From DASXZH01 sp036502005 (GTDB lineage Bacteria; Armatimonadota; Fimbriimonadia; Fimbriimonadales; Fimbriimonadaceae), in contig DASXZH010000039.1 in assembly GCA_036502005.1 (NCBI GenBank), positions 85,902 through 149,901 on the forward strand: a stretch of 64,000 bases of DNA, given 5' to 3'. The notes under the pieces were generated by a model that did no database searches, was not told the origin of the DNA, and saw only the letters and a list, made by a program, of their open reading frames with translations. Of the stretch, positions 36,493-44,695 are shown piece after piece. A program made the position numbers and the translations under genes. The stretch's first letter is position 1. Each line of letters begins with the position of its first letter.

Positions 36493-36826
36493 GCGTGCCC
36501 AACTGCTAAAACAAGGTTCCGAACCTCCCCCTCCCCTGCTTCCCGGGTGACGATTCCATTCGGAGGGGGTTCAAGAGGGAAACCTGACCGATGGTTGTGC
36601 GGTCTGGTGCCCCTTTTCGCTAAGGGGAGAGGTTCCGTGCGCTGTTGCTCTTTGCGTAAAATCAGAACCCCTTGCGACCTCGCCATTTTCGCTCAAATTC
36701 TTTTATGGCTGGGCGACGGCTCCGGCCCCTTCGGCTACGTTCTACGTTCTACGTTCCTCGTTCTATGTTCTATGTTCTATGTTCTATGTTCTAAGTTCTA
36801 CTTACTACCTTCTACTTACTTCCCAT
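36493..36826. repeat. Gene-free region ending in twelve tandem heptamers
   Basis: 36736-36819 is twelve consecutive in-phase heptamers: TACGTTC three times, CTCGTTC, TATGTTC four times, TAAGTTC, TACTTAC, TACCTTC, TACTTAC. They end 7 bp from the mqnE stop; only one arm is present. At 36523-36657 GAACCTCCCC and GGGGAGAGGTTCC form an outer inverted repeat around AGGGGGTT/GGTGCCCC text related to the mosaics at 10.6 and 51.7 kb. No gene seen. Confidence 0.75.
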
Positions 36827-37990
36827 TCATGCCTGCAGAACAGGAAGCTCGATTCTCATATGCTTCGGCGCCACAGGTTCTTCGTCCCGCACGATTTCGT
36901 GGTACAGCGAGTCGCGCTCGATAGCGATGCGACCGACCTCCTCAATCATCTTGATCATGTTGTCCCGGGTCAGCGCCTGAGACTTGTTGCCGAACTCGCC
37001 TTCTTTATAGGTGATCTCGTATTCGTGAACGGTGCCGTCGGCATCGTCCGCCCCGTACCACAGCGCCGCTTGGGTAACGGGAACGGTATTCATGATCCAG
37101 AAACTCTTGATGTGGTCGAAGTTATCGAGCATCAACCGCGATAAAGCTATGGCCCGTAAATCTTCATCGGCGGTAGGAAGCTTGATGTGCTCGAGCTCCG
37201 TTCCCTCCGGATGAAAACAGAGGGGCGTCATCGTTAAAAAGTGGCCCGTTTCATCCTGAAGCTCTCGAAGCTGGATAAGGTGGTCGACCAATTCTTCCTT
37301 GGTCTCAATGTGGCCATAAAGCATAGTCGCGTACTGCTTCATGCCAAGCTTTGCAGCGGCGCGCGCCACCATCTTCCACTCTTCGCCGTTTAGCTTCTTG
37401 CCAAAAAGCTCTTTGTGAACGCGCTCGCTTAAAATCTCAATGCCGCCACCGGGCAGCGAATCTAGTCCCGCTTCGATCAAATCGGCTAACGCCTGCTCAA
37501 CGGAAACCTTTCCAACCCGGGCGATCTCCACGATCTCAACCGCCGTAAAGGCCTTAACGTGAACGCCGGGCCGGGATTCTTTCACTAGCTTGACCAACTC
37601 CATGTAGTAGCTGTAAGGCAAGCGCGGGTTGATTCCACCAACCATGTGGATCTCGGTGATAGGGGTGTCTTTGTGCCAATCCAGTCTGCGCTTTACTTCT
37701 TCCAGGCTCATTTCGTAAGGAGCGGGGCCGCCCTTCTTGGCATAGAAGCTGCAGAACTTGCAGAACTTGTTGCAGATGTTGGTGTAGTTGATGTGCTGGT
37801 TGCGAACGTAATACGTGCGCGCTCCATGCTTTCGCTCTCGGATGATATTGGCGAGGTAGCCAACGCCCGTTAAGTTGGGGGTGGTGGCGAGTAGCATGCC
37901 ATCTTCAAAGTTAAGTCGTTCGCCTTTATCGACCTTGTTGTAGATATGTAGCAGTTCAGGTCCGACGATTTTTTCTGGGGCAATGGACAT
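36827..37990 (-). CDS. mqnE: Aminofutalosine synthase MqnE
   Basis: Radical-SAM enzyme that joins the enolpyruvyl benzoate intermediate to adenosine to make aminofutalosine in the futalosine route to menaquinone. 387 residues. [4Fe-4S] cysteines C73, C77 and C80 (CNKFCKFC); HMVGGINP, KAFTAVEI, GLDSLPGGGIEI, ATMLYGHIE and FWIMNTVPVTQAALWYGADDADGTV are typical of MqnE rather than MqnC or CofH. No other mqn gene is in the window. Heptamer repeats flank it on both sides. Confidence 0.92.
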   Translation of the reverse strand: MSIAPEKIVGPELLHIYNKVDKGERLNFEDGMLLATTPNLTGVGYLANIIRERKHGARTYYVRNQHINYTNICNKFCKFCSFYAKKGGPAPYEMSLEEVKRRLDWHKDTPITEIHMVGGINPRLPYSYYMELVKLVKESRPGVHVKAFTAVEIVEIARVGKVSVEQALADLIEAGLDSLPGGGIEILSERVHKELFGKKLNGEEWKMVARAAAKLGMKQYATMLYGHIETKEELVDHLIQLRELQDETGHFLTMTPLCFHPEGTELEHIKLPTADEDLRAIALSRLMLDNFDHIKSFWIMNTVPVTQAALWYGADDADGTVHEYEITYKEGEFGNKSQALTRDNMIKMIEEVGRIAIERDSLYHEIVRDEEPVAPKHMRIELPVLQA

Positions 37991-38028
37991 TCCAACTAGA
38001 ATTTACCCGTTGCCGCTAGGGCTCTGGG

Positions 38029-38106
38029 TTTCTATGGTTCTAAGCTTCTAGGAACGGACCATTAGAACCATACGTGCCATAGACCCCTACGAACCAGACA
38101 GCCCTA
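38029..38106. repeat. Heptamer-type repeats between mqnE and the VOC gene
   Basis: Degenerate heptamers based on GGTTCTA / TAGAACC in two opposed arms (38029-38056 and 38059-38106). They fill the space between divergent genes, where promoters would be expected. Confidence 0.6.
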
Positions 38107-38124
38107 TGAACCGTAGCAGATAAC

Positions 38125-38598
38125 ATGCAGCCCATCTCACCATTTTTGTGGTTCGATACCCAAGCCGAAGAAGCAGCAAACTTTTACGTTTCCGTGTTCA
38201 AGAACTCCAGGATTACAGACATGACCCGCTGGGGCGAAGAAGGGCCAGGACCGGCCGGAAGCGTGCTCGTCGTTAATTTTGAGTTGAATGGGCAGAAGTT
38301 TATCGCCCTAAACGGAGGCCCCGAGTTTCAGTTTAATAAAGCCGTGTCTTTTATGATCCACTGCGAGACCCAGTCGGAAATAGATTATTACTGGGAAAAA
38401 CTGACAGAAGGCGGCGAAGAAGTCCAATGCGGTTGGCTAACCGACAAATATGGCCTTTCTTGGCAGGTGGCGCCTAACATTCTGCTCCAACATCTCAACG
38501 ACCCCGATCGTGAGAAATCCGACCGCGTTATGAAGGCGATGATGGGGATGGTCAAGATAGACATCGCGGGCATTGAGAAGGCCTACGCAGGCGAGTAA
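38125..38598 (+). CDS. PhnB-like VOC superfamily protein (PF06983 type)
   Basis: 157 residues: SPFLWFDTQAEEAANFYVSVFKNSRI, VVNFELNGQKFIALNGGPEF and the late GWLTDKYGLSWQVAPNILL are characteristic of the '3-demethylubiquinone-9 3-methyltransferase' (PhnB-like) branch of the glyoxalase/VOC fold. Annotated methyltransferase activity in this branch is doubtful; function unknown. Length typical. Confidence 0.88.
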   Translation: MQPISPFLWFDTQAEEAANFYVSVFKNSRITDMTRWGEEGPGPAGSVLVVNFELNGQKFIALNGGPEFQFNKAVSFMIHCETQSEIDYYWEKLTEGGEEVQCGWLTDKYGLSWQVAPNILLQHLNDPDREKSDRVMKAMMGMVKIDIAGIEKAYAGE

Positions 38599-38854
38599 GT
38601 CGAAAGTAAAAGTCGAACGCTGATTTCAAAACATTTGATTTTTGTGGTGTCGCTAGTCGCGACGAGCCTGATTGCCAACGACCGGGGATTCTCGATTTTG
38701 ATTGTCGATTCTCGATTGGGGACCGGAACTATGACTTCCACCGCCTTCAGCCTCGCTGACCGCACATTTGAAATCGACTTTGCCCTTCGACTATCGATTA
38801 TCGACCTTGGCCCTTTCGACTATGGATCTTCGACCTTCGACTTCCCCCAACGTC
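38599..38854. repeat. Repeat mosaic with CGATT heptamers
   Basis: GTCGAAAG text (38599-38618) faces TTCGACTT text (38828-38845). At 38648-38663 the complement of CGTCGCGACTAGCGAC from the 10.8-kb mosaic is found. In-phase heptamers GGGGATT, CTCGATT, TTGATTG, TCGATTC, TCGATTG cover 38685-38719, and TCGACTA, TCGATTA, TCGACCT follow near 38787. No gene seen. Confidence 0.65.
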
Positions 38855-39637
38855 TCACCCCTGTAGCAGCGATTGCGCCCCATCGATCCAGACTGGCGTG
38901 CCGGAAATATGGCTGGAGGCATCGGAAGCCAAGAAAAGCACCAACTGCGCCACCTGATCGGCCTTGCCAGATTCTCTACCGGTCAAAGGGATCTCGCCCT
39001 CCGGGAATTCCACCGGGATTTTCACTTTGTCGACGTCGCGCTTTTCTGTATTGTCGTCGATGGACGTGTCAATAGCGCCTGGACAGATCACATTTACGCG
39101 CACCTTGCTTGGACCCAACTCCACCGCAAGCATTTGTGCCATCGCAACTTGCGCCGCCTTGGTGCAAGAGTAAGCGGTAGCACCGGTGTTGCTAAAAATA
39201 CGAGTGCCGTTTACAGACGCTGTGATTACAATCGATCCGCCTTGCTGCTTCAAATACGGAACCGCGAACTTGATGGTGTAGAACGTGCCATACAAGTTCG
39301 TTTTAATGGTCTTGTCCCATTCATCGGGTTTAAGCTCTTCGATGGGCGCCCAAACACCGTTAATGCCGGCATTTGCGAAAACGATATCGATGGTTCCGAA
39401 ATCGCGTGCCAAGTCGCGGCATACCGCTTCCATGGCGGCCGGATCGGAAACGTCCGCGATGATCTTTTTGACCGCGCCGCCCGCCTTTTCAATCTCGGCG
39501 ACCGTGTCTTTCAGATCCTCATCGTGATGGCTCACCGCCCCGATTTTTGCCCCTTCGCGTGCCAACAAAATGGCCGCTGCACGGCCGATTCCCGAACCTG
39601 CGCCAGTAACAAGCGCCACTTTATTTTCTAAACTCAC
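38855..39637 (-). CDS. Short-chain dehydrogenase/reductase
   Basis: 260 residues from GTG at 39637. Rossmann motif ALVTGAGSGIG, FANAGING, catalytic Ser in ITASVNG, YxxxK in AYSCTKAAQ, then VNVICPGAIDT and the C-terminal SHISGTPVWIDGAQ. NAD(P)-dependent oxidoreductase of the classical type; substrate unknown. The frame continues to GTG 39700 (281 aa), adding an unconserved 21-residue leader; 39637 fits the family but its GGGGGAG is very close to the codon. Divergent from the GH12 gene, with which it may share the operator at 39748-39793. Confidence 0.88.
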   Translation of the reverse strand: MSLENKVALVTGAGSGIGRAAAILLAREGAKIGAVSHHDEDLKDTVAEIEKAGGAVKKIIADVSDPAAMEAVCRDLARDFGTIDIVFANAGINGVWAPIEELKPDEWDKTIKTNLYGTFYTIKFAVPYLKQQGGSIVITASVNGTRIFSNTGATAYSCTKAAQVAMAQMLAVELGPSKVRVNVICPGAIDTSIDDNTEKRDVDKVKIPVEFPEGEIPLTGRESGKADQVAQLVLFLASDASSHISGTPVWIDGAQSLLQG

Positions 39638-39747
39638 TTCTCCCCCATCATGTGTGCGTGTCTCTTCACACAGTTTTCCAAACGACAGCGTTTCGTCCAC
39701 TGTTCGGCCTGGAGCAAGAAAAAATGGGAAGCTTTAAGGGGAATGGT

Positions 39748-39793
39748 GATATATCGGTATAGCAATGTGGAAAACTCTTGATATATCGATATA
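39748..39793. promoter_or_regulatory. Two palindromic operator-like sites 32 bp apart
   Basis: GATATATCGGTATA (39748-39761) and GATATATCGATATA (39780-39793) are direct copies with one difference; the second contains the perfect palindrome TATATCGATATA. Spacing of 32 bp is close to three helical turns. They lie between the divergent SDR and GH12 genes. Confidence 0.55.
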
Positions 39794-39924
39794 CTTTTAA
39801 GAATTAATCATGTTAGAATGAGCATGTTTGATCACTATTCAGCCGCAGAGTTGCGGCCTCTTAGATCTGACGAAGAGGCGTGGAAGGGTCCATGAACGCG
39901 AAGCTGCGGTAGAGGGAGTTTAAG

Positions 39925-40593
39925 ATGAACATGCGAAGTATCTTGGCGCCAGTGCTGGCGTCAGCAACAGTAATGACGGCCGCATCGGCCCAGGCTTGGG
40001 TCTATACGACAAACGCACAATGGGGAAGTTGGACGGGCGGGGGCTATACCGTCTACAACGACATTTGGAGCGGCATTGGAAACCAAACGCTTAACGTTAA
40101 TTCCGGCAGCAACTGGCAACTGATCTCCACCAACATGAGCGGCGGGGGAGTAAAAGCCTATGGCAACTCGGCGTTCTTTATAAACCGCAGCACGCTAACA
40201 GGCAATTGCTCGTCGAGTTTCAACGGCTCGACCAACGCAAGCGCCTACGACATGTCGTATGACATTTGGTCGGAAAGCGATAAAGACGAGATCATGCTCT
40301 GGGAGAACTGGACGAGCAACGTTGGGCCAATCGGTAGCGAGATTGCTTCTAACGTTAACGTTGGCGGCAGCACCTGGAACATCTACCGTGGCAACACGGG
40401 CCACAACGTGGTCTCGCTCCTTCGCACGAGCAAAACCAACAGCGGCACTAACAACATCATGGCCATCCTTCAGTATCTAGGCGGAAAGGGCTGGCTTACA
40501 AGCAAATCGCTCTACGAAGTCCAGTTTGGCTTCGAGATCACGGACGCGTCCAACGCAACTTCTAACTGCAATAGCTTCTCAGTCAGCGACTGA
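39925..40593 (+). CDS. Secreted GH12 endoglucanase
   Basis: 222 residues with signal peptide (MRSILAPVLASATVMTAASAQA). The mature chain is a beta-jelly-roll of GH12: NDIWSGIGNQTLNV, SYDIWSESDKDEIMLWENW with the expected nucleophile E122, and YEVQFGFEIT with acid/base E204. Family members cleave beta-1,4-glucan or xyloglucan with retention. GAGGGAG at 39911-39917 is the Shine-Dalgarno. Upstream are tandem palindromes and an isolated TAGAAT (39814), suggesting regulated expression. Confidence 0.88.
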   Translation: MNMRSILAPVLASATVMTAASAQAWVYTTNAQWGSWTGGGYTVYNDIWSGIGNQTLNVNSGSNWQLISTNMSGGGVKAYGNSAFFINRSTLTGNCSSSFNGSTNASAYDMSYDIWSESDKDEIMLWENWTSNVGPIGSEIASNVNVGGSTWNIYRGNTGHNVVSLLRTSKTNSGTNNIMAILQYLGGKGWLTSKSLYEVQFGFEITDASNATSNCNSFSVSD

Positions 40594-40612
40594 GTTGGTG
40601 TTCCTCCTCCGC

Positions 40613-40631
40613 CCCTCGGTTTTCCCGAGGG
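40613..40631. terminator. Hairpin between convergent GH12 and nucleotidyltransferase genes
   Basis: 7-bp stem CCCTCGG/CCGAGGG with loop TTTTC in the 44-bp gap between the two stop codons. No T-tract on either strand, so termination strength is uncertain. Confidence 0.45.
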
Positions 40632-40637
40632 TCGGGG

Positions 40638-41186
40638 TTAGAGCCTTAAAAAGGAGGCAAAACTTTCAAATGTTCTTTGACCACCTTCCGACGCGCACCA
40701 GTGCTTGATCTCGTCCAGATTGACAGGTTTAACGCTTGCGACGTAGGCAGCTTGTTTAGCAGAACTCAGGTCGTTCCAATGAATAGCCGCTGCAAGCCTA
40801 TCTTTGATCGAGTCTTCCGGCCTTAGGATTCGCAAAACCTGATCCCCACTCACTAACGTTTCCCACTCCGTAAGGACCTCGCTTCCAACAGCTAGGGGGC
40901 CCGGCAAAAGTTCAAGAGTAAATGGAATTTCCGAATTACTATATGTCCCTCGGGCTTTAGCCGGAAAAAACCCTATTTCAGCAAGTTCATCGGAAAGCCG
41001 TTCCCGAGTTGCCGCTTGCGATTGTTCTAATAAAACGAAGTCGAAGTCGGCAGTCTGATAGGCTTCCGGCGCGTACAAGGTAGCTGCACTTCCGCCGGAG
41101 AGCACTGCGTGAACTCCGGCGCGGTCGAGGGCCCCGGCGATTTCGAATGCGATTTCCGAAAATGTTAAACCTCTTAATCGCTTCAT
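40638..41186 (-). CDS. AbiEii/DUF6036-like nucleotidyltransferase-fold protein
   Basis: 182 residues. VHAVLSGGSAATLYAPEAYQTADFDFVL gives the GG(S)x...DxD signature of the nucleotidyltransferase fold used by AbiEii/MenA-type toxins and by DUF6036 proteins; LRPEDSIKDRLAAAIHW is a typical later segment. Overlaps the upstream winged-helix gene by 4 nt. The pair recalls type IV AbiE toxin-antitoxin modules, where the first gene encodes a winged-helix antitoxin and repressor. That role is inferred. Confidence 0.75.
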   Translation of the reverse strand: MKRLRGLTFSEIAFEIAGALDRAGVHAVLSGGSAATLYAPEAYQTADFDFVLLEQSQAATRERLSDELAEIGFFPAKARGTYSNSEIPFTLELLPGPLAVGSEVLTEWETLVSGDQVLRILRPEDSIKDRLAAAIHWNDLSSAKQAAYVASVKPVNLDEIKHWCASEGGQRTFESFASFLRL

Positions 41187-41521
41187 AGTGGTTTGCGAGC
41201 CCTTCTTGGCCGGCGCCTTAATTCGCTGACACGCCCCAATAGGTCTGGGGATCCCAAGGCCAGCTTATTGAGCAACGCTAGGAGTTCACCGTATGCCCAA
41301 AAGCGAGAATTGAGACGCACGCGGCGCGTCTTCCCTTCCAAGGTTCCAACGACTATTCCAACCTGCTCTAAGGTGTCTAATGAGTTTCGGACCGAAGTTA
41401 GCCCAGCATCAAGGACTCTAGATAGTTCGGAAGCGTGGGATTCCTCTAGCAATGATAAAGCGATAAGAATATTGGATCTTAAGCCGGTGCCGAAAACGCC
41501 AAATCCGCTTGATTCACCCAT
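41183..41521 (-). CDS. Winged-helix transcriptional regulator / candidate antitoxin
   Basis: 112 residues with a winged HTH (SNILIALSLLEESHASELSRVLDAGLTSVRNSLDTLEQVGIVVGTLEGKTRRVRLN) and a basic tail (RRRPRRARKPL). First gene of a two-gene overlapping unit with the nucleotidyltransferase. Tandem 11-bp repeats 23 bp upstream suggest autoregulation. Confidence 0.75.
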   Translation of the reverse strand: MGESSGFGVFGTGLRSNILIALSLLEESHASELSRVLDAGLTSVRNSLDTLEQVGIVVGTLEGKTRRVRLNSRFWAYGELLALLNKLALGSPDLLGRVSELRRRPRRARKPL

Positions 41522-41543
41522 AAGCTATATTATGGTCTATATC

Positions 41544-41568
41544 AGCTAATAGTTAGCTAATAACTAAT
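41544..41568. promoter_or_regulatory. Tandem 11-bp repeats upstream of the winged-helix gene
   Basis: AGCTAATA at 41544-41551 recurs at 41555-41562, followed by a degenerate ACTAAT; the 11-bp period matches one helical turn. Position just upstream of the wHTH start suggests its own operator. Confidence 0.45.
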
Positions 41569-41745
41569 CGGTTTTAGATGCTGACTCCCTATATATTGCG
41601 CCCAGGTAAAAATCCTTGGGTTTTCCCTAAGGTTCGCTTCCCTATCCGCCGATAAAACTGATGGGCCGCATAAGAATGTGAGGCCTGGCGTTCAAGGATC
41701 GGACGCTTGAAAGCGAACGGATGCGCGGAAGGAAGAAGACCAACC

Positions 41746-42105
41746 GTGCGAATAATAGATAACCTATTTGGGCCCGCTGTAGACAACTACGGCAAAGCGA
41801 TGAGCCGCGCAACCCTGCGCCAATCGCTGCTCACAAACAATCTCGCAAACGTCAACACGCCCGGCTATAAACGGCGTGATGTCAGCTTCGACATGACTCT
41901 CAGTGGAGAGCAAAAGAAGCTGGGTCTACCCGGCCGCGATTCCGAAATCACTACCGATAACTCCAGCATTCGAGTCGACGGCAACAACGTTGACATGGAA
42001 ACGGAAGTGATGGGCCTCGCCGAAACCGAGACCCGATACAACGCCCTTACTGAGATGACGTCGAACTATTTCGGCGATCTCAAAAGCGTGATCAAAGGAA
42101 GCTAA
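41746..42105 (+). CDS. flgB: Flagellar rod protein FlgB
   Basis: 119 residues from GTG 41746, preceded by GGAAG; the frame extends to 41707 but the family N-terminus is near IIDNLFG. SLLTNNLANVNTPGYKRRDVSF is the conserved rod/hook motif, and the C-terminal helix TETRYNALTEMTSNYFGDLKSVI is typical. FlgB forms the proximal rod with FlgC, FlgF and FliE. First gene of the flgB-flgC-fliE-fliF-fliG-fliH-orf-fliI-fliJ operon. Confidence 0.93.
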   Translation: MRIIDNLFGPAVDNYGKAMSRATLRQSLLTNNLANVNTPGYKRRDVSFDMTLSGEQKKLGLPGRDSEITTDNSSIRVDGNNVDMETEVMGLAETETRYNALTEMTSNYFGDLKSVIKGS

Positions 42106-42109
42106 GTAA

Positions 42110-42502
42110 ATGAGTTCACTAAACGATGCAATGCGAATCAGCGCAAGCGGCCTCTCCACAGAGCGCTTTCGCTTAGATGTTATTTCTTCGAACATCGCAA
42201 ACGCCAATTCGGTTGGCGTGAATGGACAAGACCCCTACCGAAGACGGGATGTGTCGGTAATCGGCGGTCCCGACGGAGTTAAGATCGGGGGCGTAGTGGA
42301 AGACCAGAGCCCGTTTCGTGTTGTACACGAGCCAGGCAATCCCAATGCCGACGCTCAAGGCAATGTTTCTTACAGCAACGTAGAGCCGGTTCAGGAAATG
42401 GTGAACATGATGGGCGCCTCACGCGCTTACGAGGCTAACGTAGCCGCCTTTAACTCAGCAAAGGGCATGATCAACTCCGCCTTGACGATCGGAAAAGTTT
42501 AG
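42110..42502 (+). CDS. flgC: Flagellar rod protein FlgC
   Basis: 130 residues: MRISASGLSTERFRLDVISSNIANANS near the start and the C-terminal helix VEPVQEMVNMMGASRAYEANVAAFNSAKGMINSAL, both diagnostic. Proximal rod component. 4 bp after flgB. Confidence 0.96.
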   Translation: MSSLNDAMRISASGLSTERFRLDVISSNIANANSVGVNGQDPYRRRDVSVIGGPDGVKIGGVVEDQSPFRVVHEPGNPNADAQGNVSYSNVEPVQEMVNMMGASRAYEANVAAFNSAKGMINSALTIGKV

Positions 42503-42506
42503 GAAG

Positions 42507-42595
42507 GTGATAAGTGATAAGCAATATGTGATAAGGAGACCAAAACGCAAGCTGAACCCTCCTCCCTATCACCTATCACCTTTCACCTTTCACTT
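42507..42595. repeat. Heptamer inverted arms between flgC and fliE
   Basis: Left arm GTGATAA, GTGATAA, GCAATAT, GTGATAA (42507-42534); right arm CTATCAC, CTATCAC, CTTTCAC, CTTTCAC (42566-42593). The two can pair into a hairpin with a loop of about 30 nt. Confidence 0.85.
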
Positions 42596-42603
42596 AAAAA
42601 GCC

Positions 42604-42897
42604 ATGAGAATCACCGACCTCGGAATCGATAGCCAGCTCCAGCAGGGAGCAAAAGCAGCCACACCCGGGGGCAAAGGCGACGACTTCGCCAACACGTTGA
42701 TGGACGTCCTGAAGGAAGTAAATGCTAGTCAGACGAACTCGACTAACATGCAATCGGCCTTCATGGCGGGTCAACCGGTGGAATATCACGATCTAATGAT
42801 CGCCATGCAGAAAGCGAGCACGACCCTGCAACTAACAATGCAAGTTCGCAATCAGCTTCTCAGCGCGTATCAGGAGATCGACAAGATGGCAGTGTAA
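42604..42897 (+). CDS. fliE: Flagellar hook-basal body protein FliE
   Basis: 97 residues: C-terminal VEYHDLMIAMQKASTTLQLTMQVRNQLLSAYQEIDKM is diagnostic. FliE joins the MS ring to the rod and is among the first exported substrates. Short repeats lie immediately on both sides, so its ribosome-binding site is not obvious. Confidence 0.93.
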   Translation: MRITDLGIDSQLQQGAKAATPGGKGDDFANTLMDVLKEVNASQTNSTNMQSAFMAGQPVEYHDLMIAMQKASTTLQLTMQVRNQLLSAYQEIDKMAV

Positions 42898-42904
42898 ATG
42901 AAAG

Positions 42905-43007
42905 GTGATAAGTGATAAGTGAAAAGTGATAATTGATAGGCCGGAAACGAGCCCTATCCCTATCCCCTATCCCCTCCTGTCACCTATCACCTATCACTTG
43001 TCACCTA
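42905..43007. repeat. Heptamer inverted arms between fliE and fliF
   Basis: Left arm GTGATAA, GTGATAA, GTGAAAA, GTGATAA, TTGATAG (42905-42939). Right arm has CCTATCC-type units and then TCACCTA, TCACCTA, TCACTTG, TCACCTA (42980-43007). Same heptamer type as the flgC-fliE gap. Confidence 0.85.
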
Positions 43008-43039
43008 TATTTGATATCCGCCGTGCTCGGTAAAAGAAC

Positions 43040-44695
43040 ATGGCTGCATTGCTGTTAAAGTTAAGAACCTGGTGGGAGACTGCCGACCGCACACAAAAGG
43101 CGGTTACCATATTTGGATCGGTGTTCCTGGTCCTACTGCTTGGAGGCACCTTCTATTTCGCCTCGAAGCCGCATATGTCGCTAGCCTTTAGCGGCCTGGA
43201 TTCAGCGGAAGTGGGAACCGTCACCGATGAGATCACTAAACTCGGAGTGCCGGTCGATTACGACGTAAACGGCAACGTTCAGGTCCCCTCAGACAAAGTC
43301 GCCATGGTGCGAGCCAAGCTTGCGGAAGCGGGAAAACTTCCCTCACCCGGCCACATGGGAGATGACCTGACAAAGATCGGCGTCATCAACTCGCCCAACG
43401 TTGAGAAAGAAAGACTGAAGTCGATCCAAGAAAACCAGATCGCAGAAGCCATCGAGAACATCAAAGGAGTCACCAAGGCCGAGGTTCAGTTAAACCTTGG
43501 GGACAAATCTGCTTTTGAAGACGAAACCAAGCCGGCCACGGCTAGCGTTCAGGTAACCCTCTCTCCAGATCAGATGATAAACAGCGACCAGGGTCATGTG
43601 ATTGCCATGTTGGTGGCAAACTCCGTCACCGGGCTTTCACCCGACAAGGTTTTCGTTTCCGATAACGCAGGCCACACTCTCTACGATGGAAGCACAGCCG
43701 GCTCCGAGGGCGGTGTTGCAACCCAAAAACTTCAGCAAGAAATGGCGGAAGCCAAACGCCGAGAGCATGACCTGCAGCAAAAACTTGATGCCGCTTTCGG
43801 TCCAGGCAACACACTTGTGACCGTGAACCTAGAGCTTGATTACGACAAGAAAACGACTCATTCGGACGTCCACCCCAAGAGCAACGCTCAGCCCGAAGTA
43901 GAAAACCTCACATCGGAAACCATGAATGGCGAACCACCGATGGCAGGTGGCGTTGGCGGACTCAAAGCAAACATCACTCCCACAACGCCTGCTCCGGCTG
44001 GGCCGGACAAGAAATATGTTGCCACCACTACCCAAAATCAACGCCCGATCGATGAGGTCGTTACCGACCGCGATTCAGCACTGGGAAGCCTTAAGAGCAT
44101 GTCTGTCACAGCCCTGGTCAAGAAGACCAAGCTTGGAGCCGATGGCAAGCCGGATCCTACTGACCAGCCGGATTTAAGGAAGCAGAGCGTCGAGGATTAC
44201 TTGATCGGTTATCTCAAGCCATTTCAATCTGATCCGCTCCGACAAAGCGCTTTCGCTGAGACGACCGTTCTAACAGACTTCGACACAACAGCGGCAACCG
44301 CAACCGCAGCCGCCCAAAAGGCAGAGGAGTCTCGAAACAAGTTCCAGCAGATCATCTCCTTGCTTCCCATCGGCGCTCTGCTTTTCGTCGGGTTCCTCGT
44401 GGCGAAGGCAATCGGAAAAGCCGCCAAGCCTCAGCTAATGGCCGCCCTCCCCGGAGGCGGAATGATGCCGCTCGAAGCCGGCAACCCACTACACGAAGCG
44501 GAAGTCCACTACGACGAGAACGGCGAGGCGATCCCACACGCTTTGGAGGAACCCGGGCCGCAACCCATCGAGGAGATCGGCACCATCCATGAAAAGCTCA
44601 ACCTGCCCCTCGAACAGCTCAAACGCATGAGCGATGACAAGGCTGAGAACGTAGCAATGCTGATCAAAACCTGGCTCCTTGAGGACCATAAATGA
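43040..44695 (+). CDS. fliF: Flagellar MS-ring protein FliF
   Basis: 551 residues with N-terminal membrane helix (AVTIFGSVFLVLLLGGTFYFA), ring-building domains (LGVPVDYDVNGNVQVPSDKVAMVRAKLA; NVEKERLKSIQENQIAEAIENIKGV), a disordered loop, the second helix (IISLLPIGALLFVGFLVAKAI) and a cytosolic C-terminus that binds FliG. Overlaps fliG by 4 nt. Confidence 0.96.
   Translation: MAALLLKLRTWWETADRTQKAVTIFGSVFLVLLLGGTFYFASKPHMSLAFSGLDSAEVGTVTDEITKLGVPVDYDVNGNVQVPSDKVAMVRAKLAEAGKLPSPGHMGDDLTKIGVINSPNVEKERLKSIQENQIAEAIENIKGVTKAEVQLNLGDKSAFEDETKPATASVQVTLSPDQMINSDQGHVIAMLVANSVTGLSPDKVFVSDNAGHTLYDGSTAGSEGGVATQKLQQEMAEAKRREHDLQQKLDAAFGPGNTLVTVNLELDYDKKTTHSDVHPKSNAQPEVENLTSETMNGEPPMAGGVGGLKANITPTTPAPAGPDKKYVATTTQNQRPIDEVVTDRDSALGSLKSMSVTALVKKTKLGADGKPDPTDQPDLRKQSVEDYLIGYLKPFQSDPLRQSAFAETTVLTDFDTTAATATAAAQKAEESRNKFQQIISLLPIGALLFVGFLVAKAIGKAAKPQLMAALPGGGMMPLEAGNPLHEAEVHYDENGEAIPHALEEPGPQPIEEIGTIHEKLNLPLEQLKRMSDDKAENVAMLIKTWLLEDHK

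Noticed and set aside
36736..36819. CRISPR array
   Set aside because: Twelve repeats are contiguous heptamers without spacers; no cas genes anywhere in the window.
41580..41745. c-di-GMP riboswitch or sigma-54 promoter before flgB
   Set aside because: No match to the riboswitch core or to a GG-N10-GC pair with proper flanks; only a TATATATT and a small CCTTGGG/CCTAAGG hairpin were seen.
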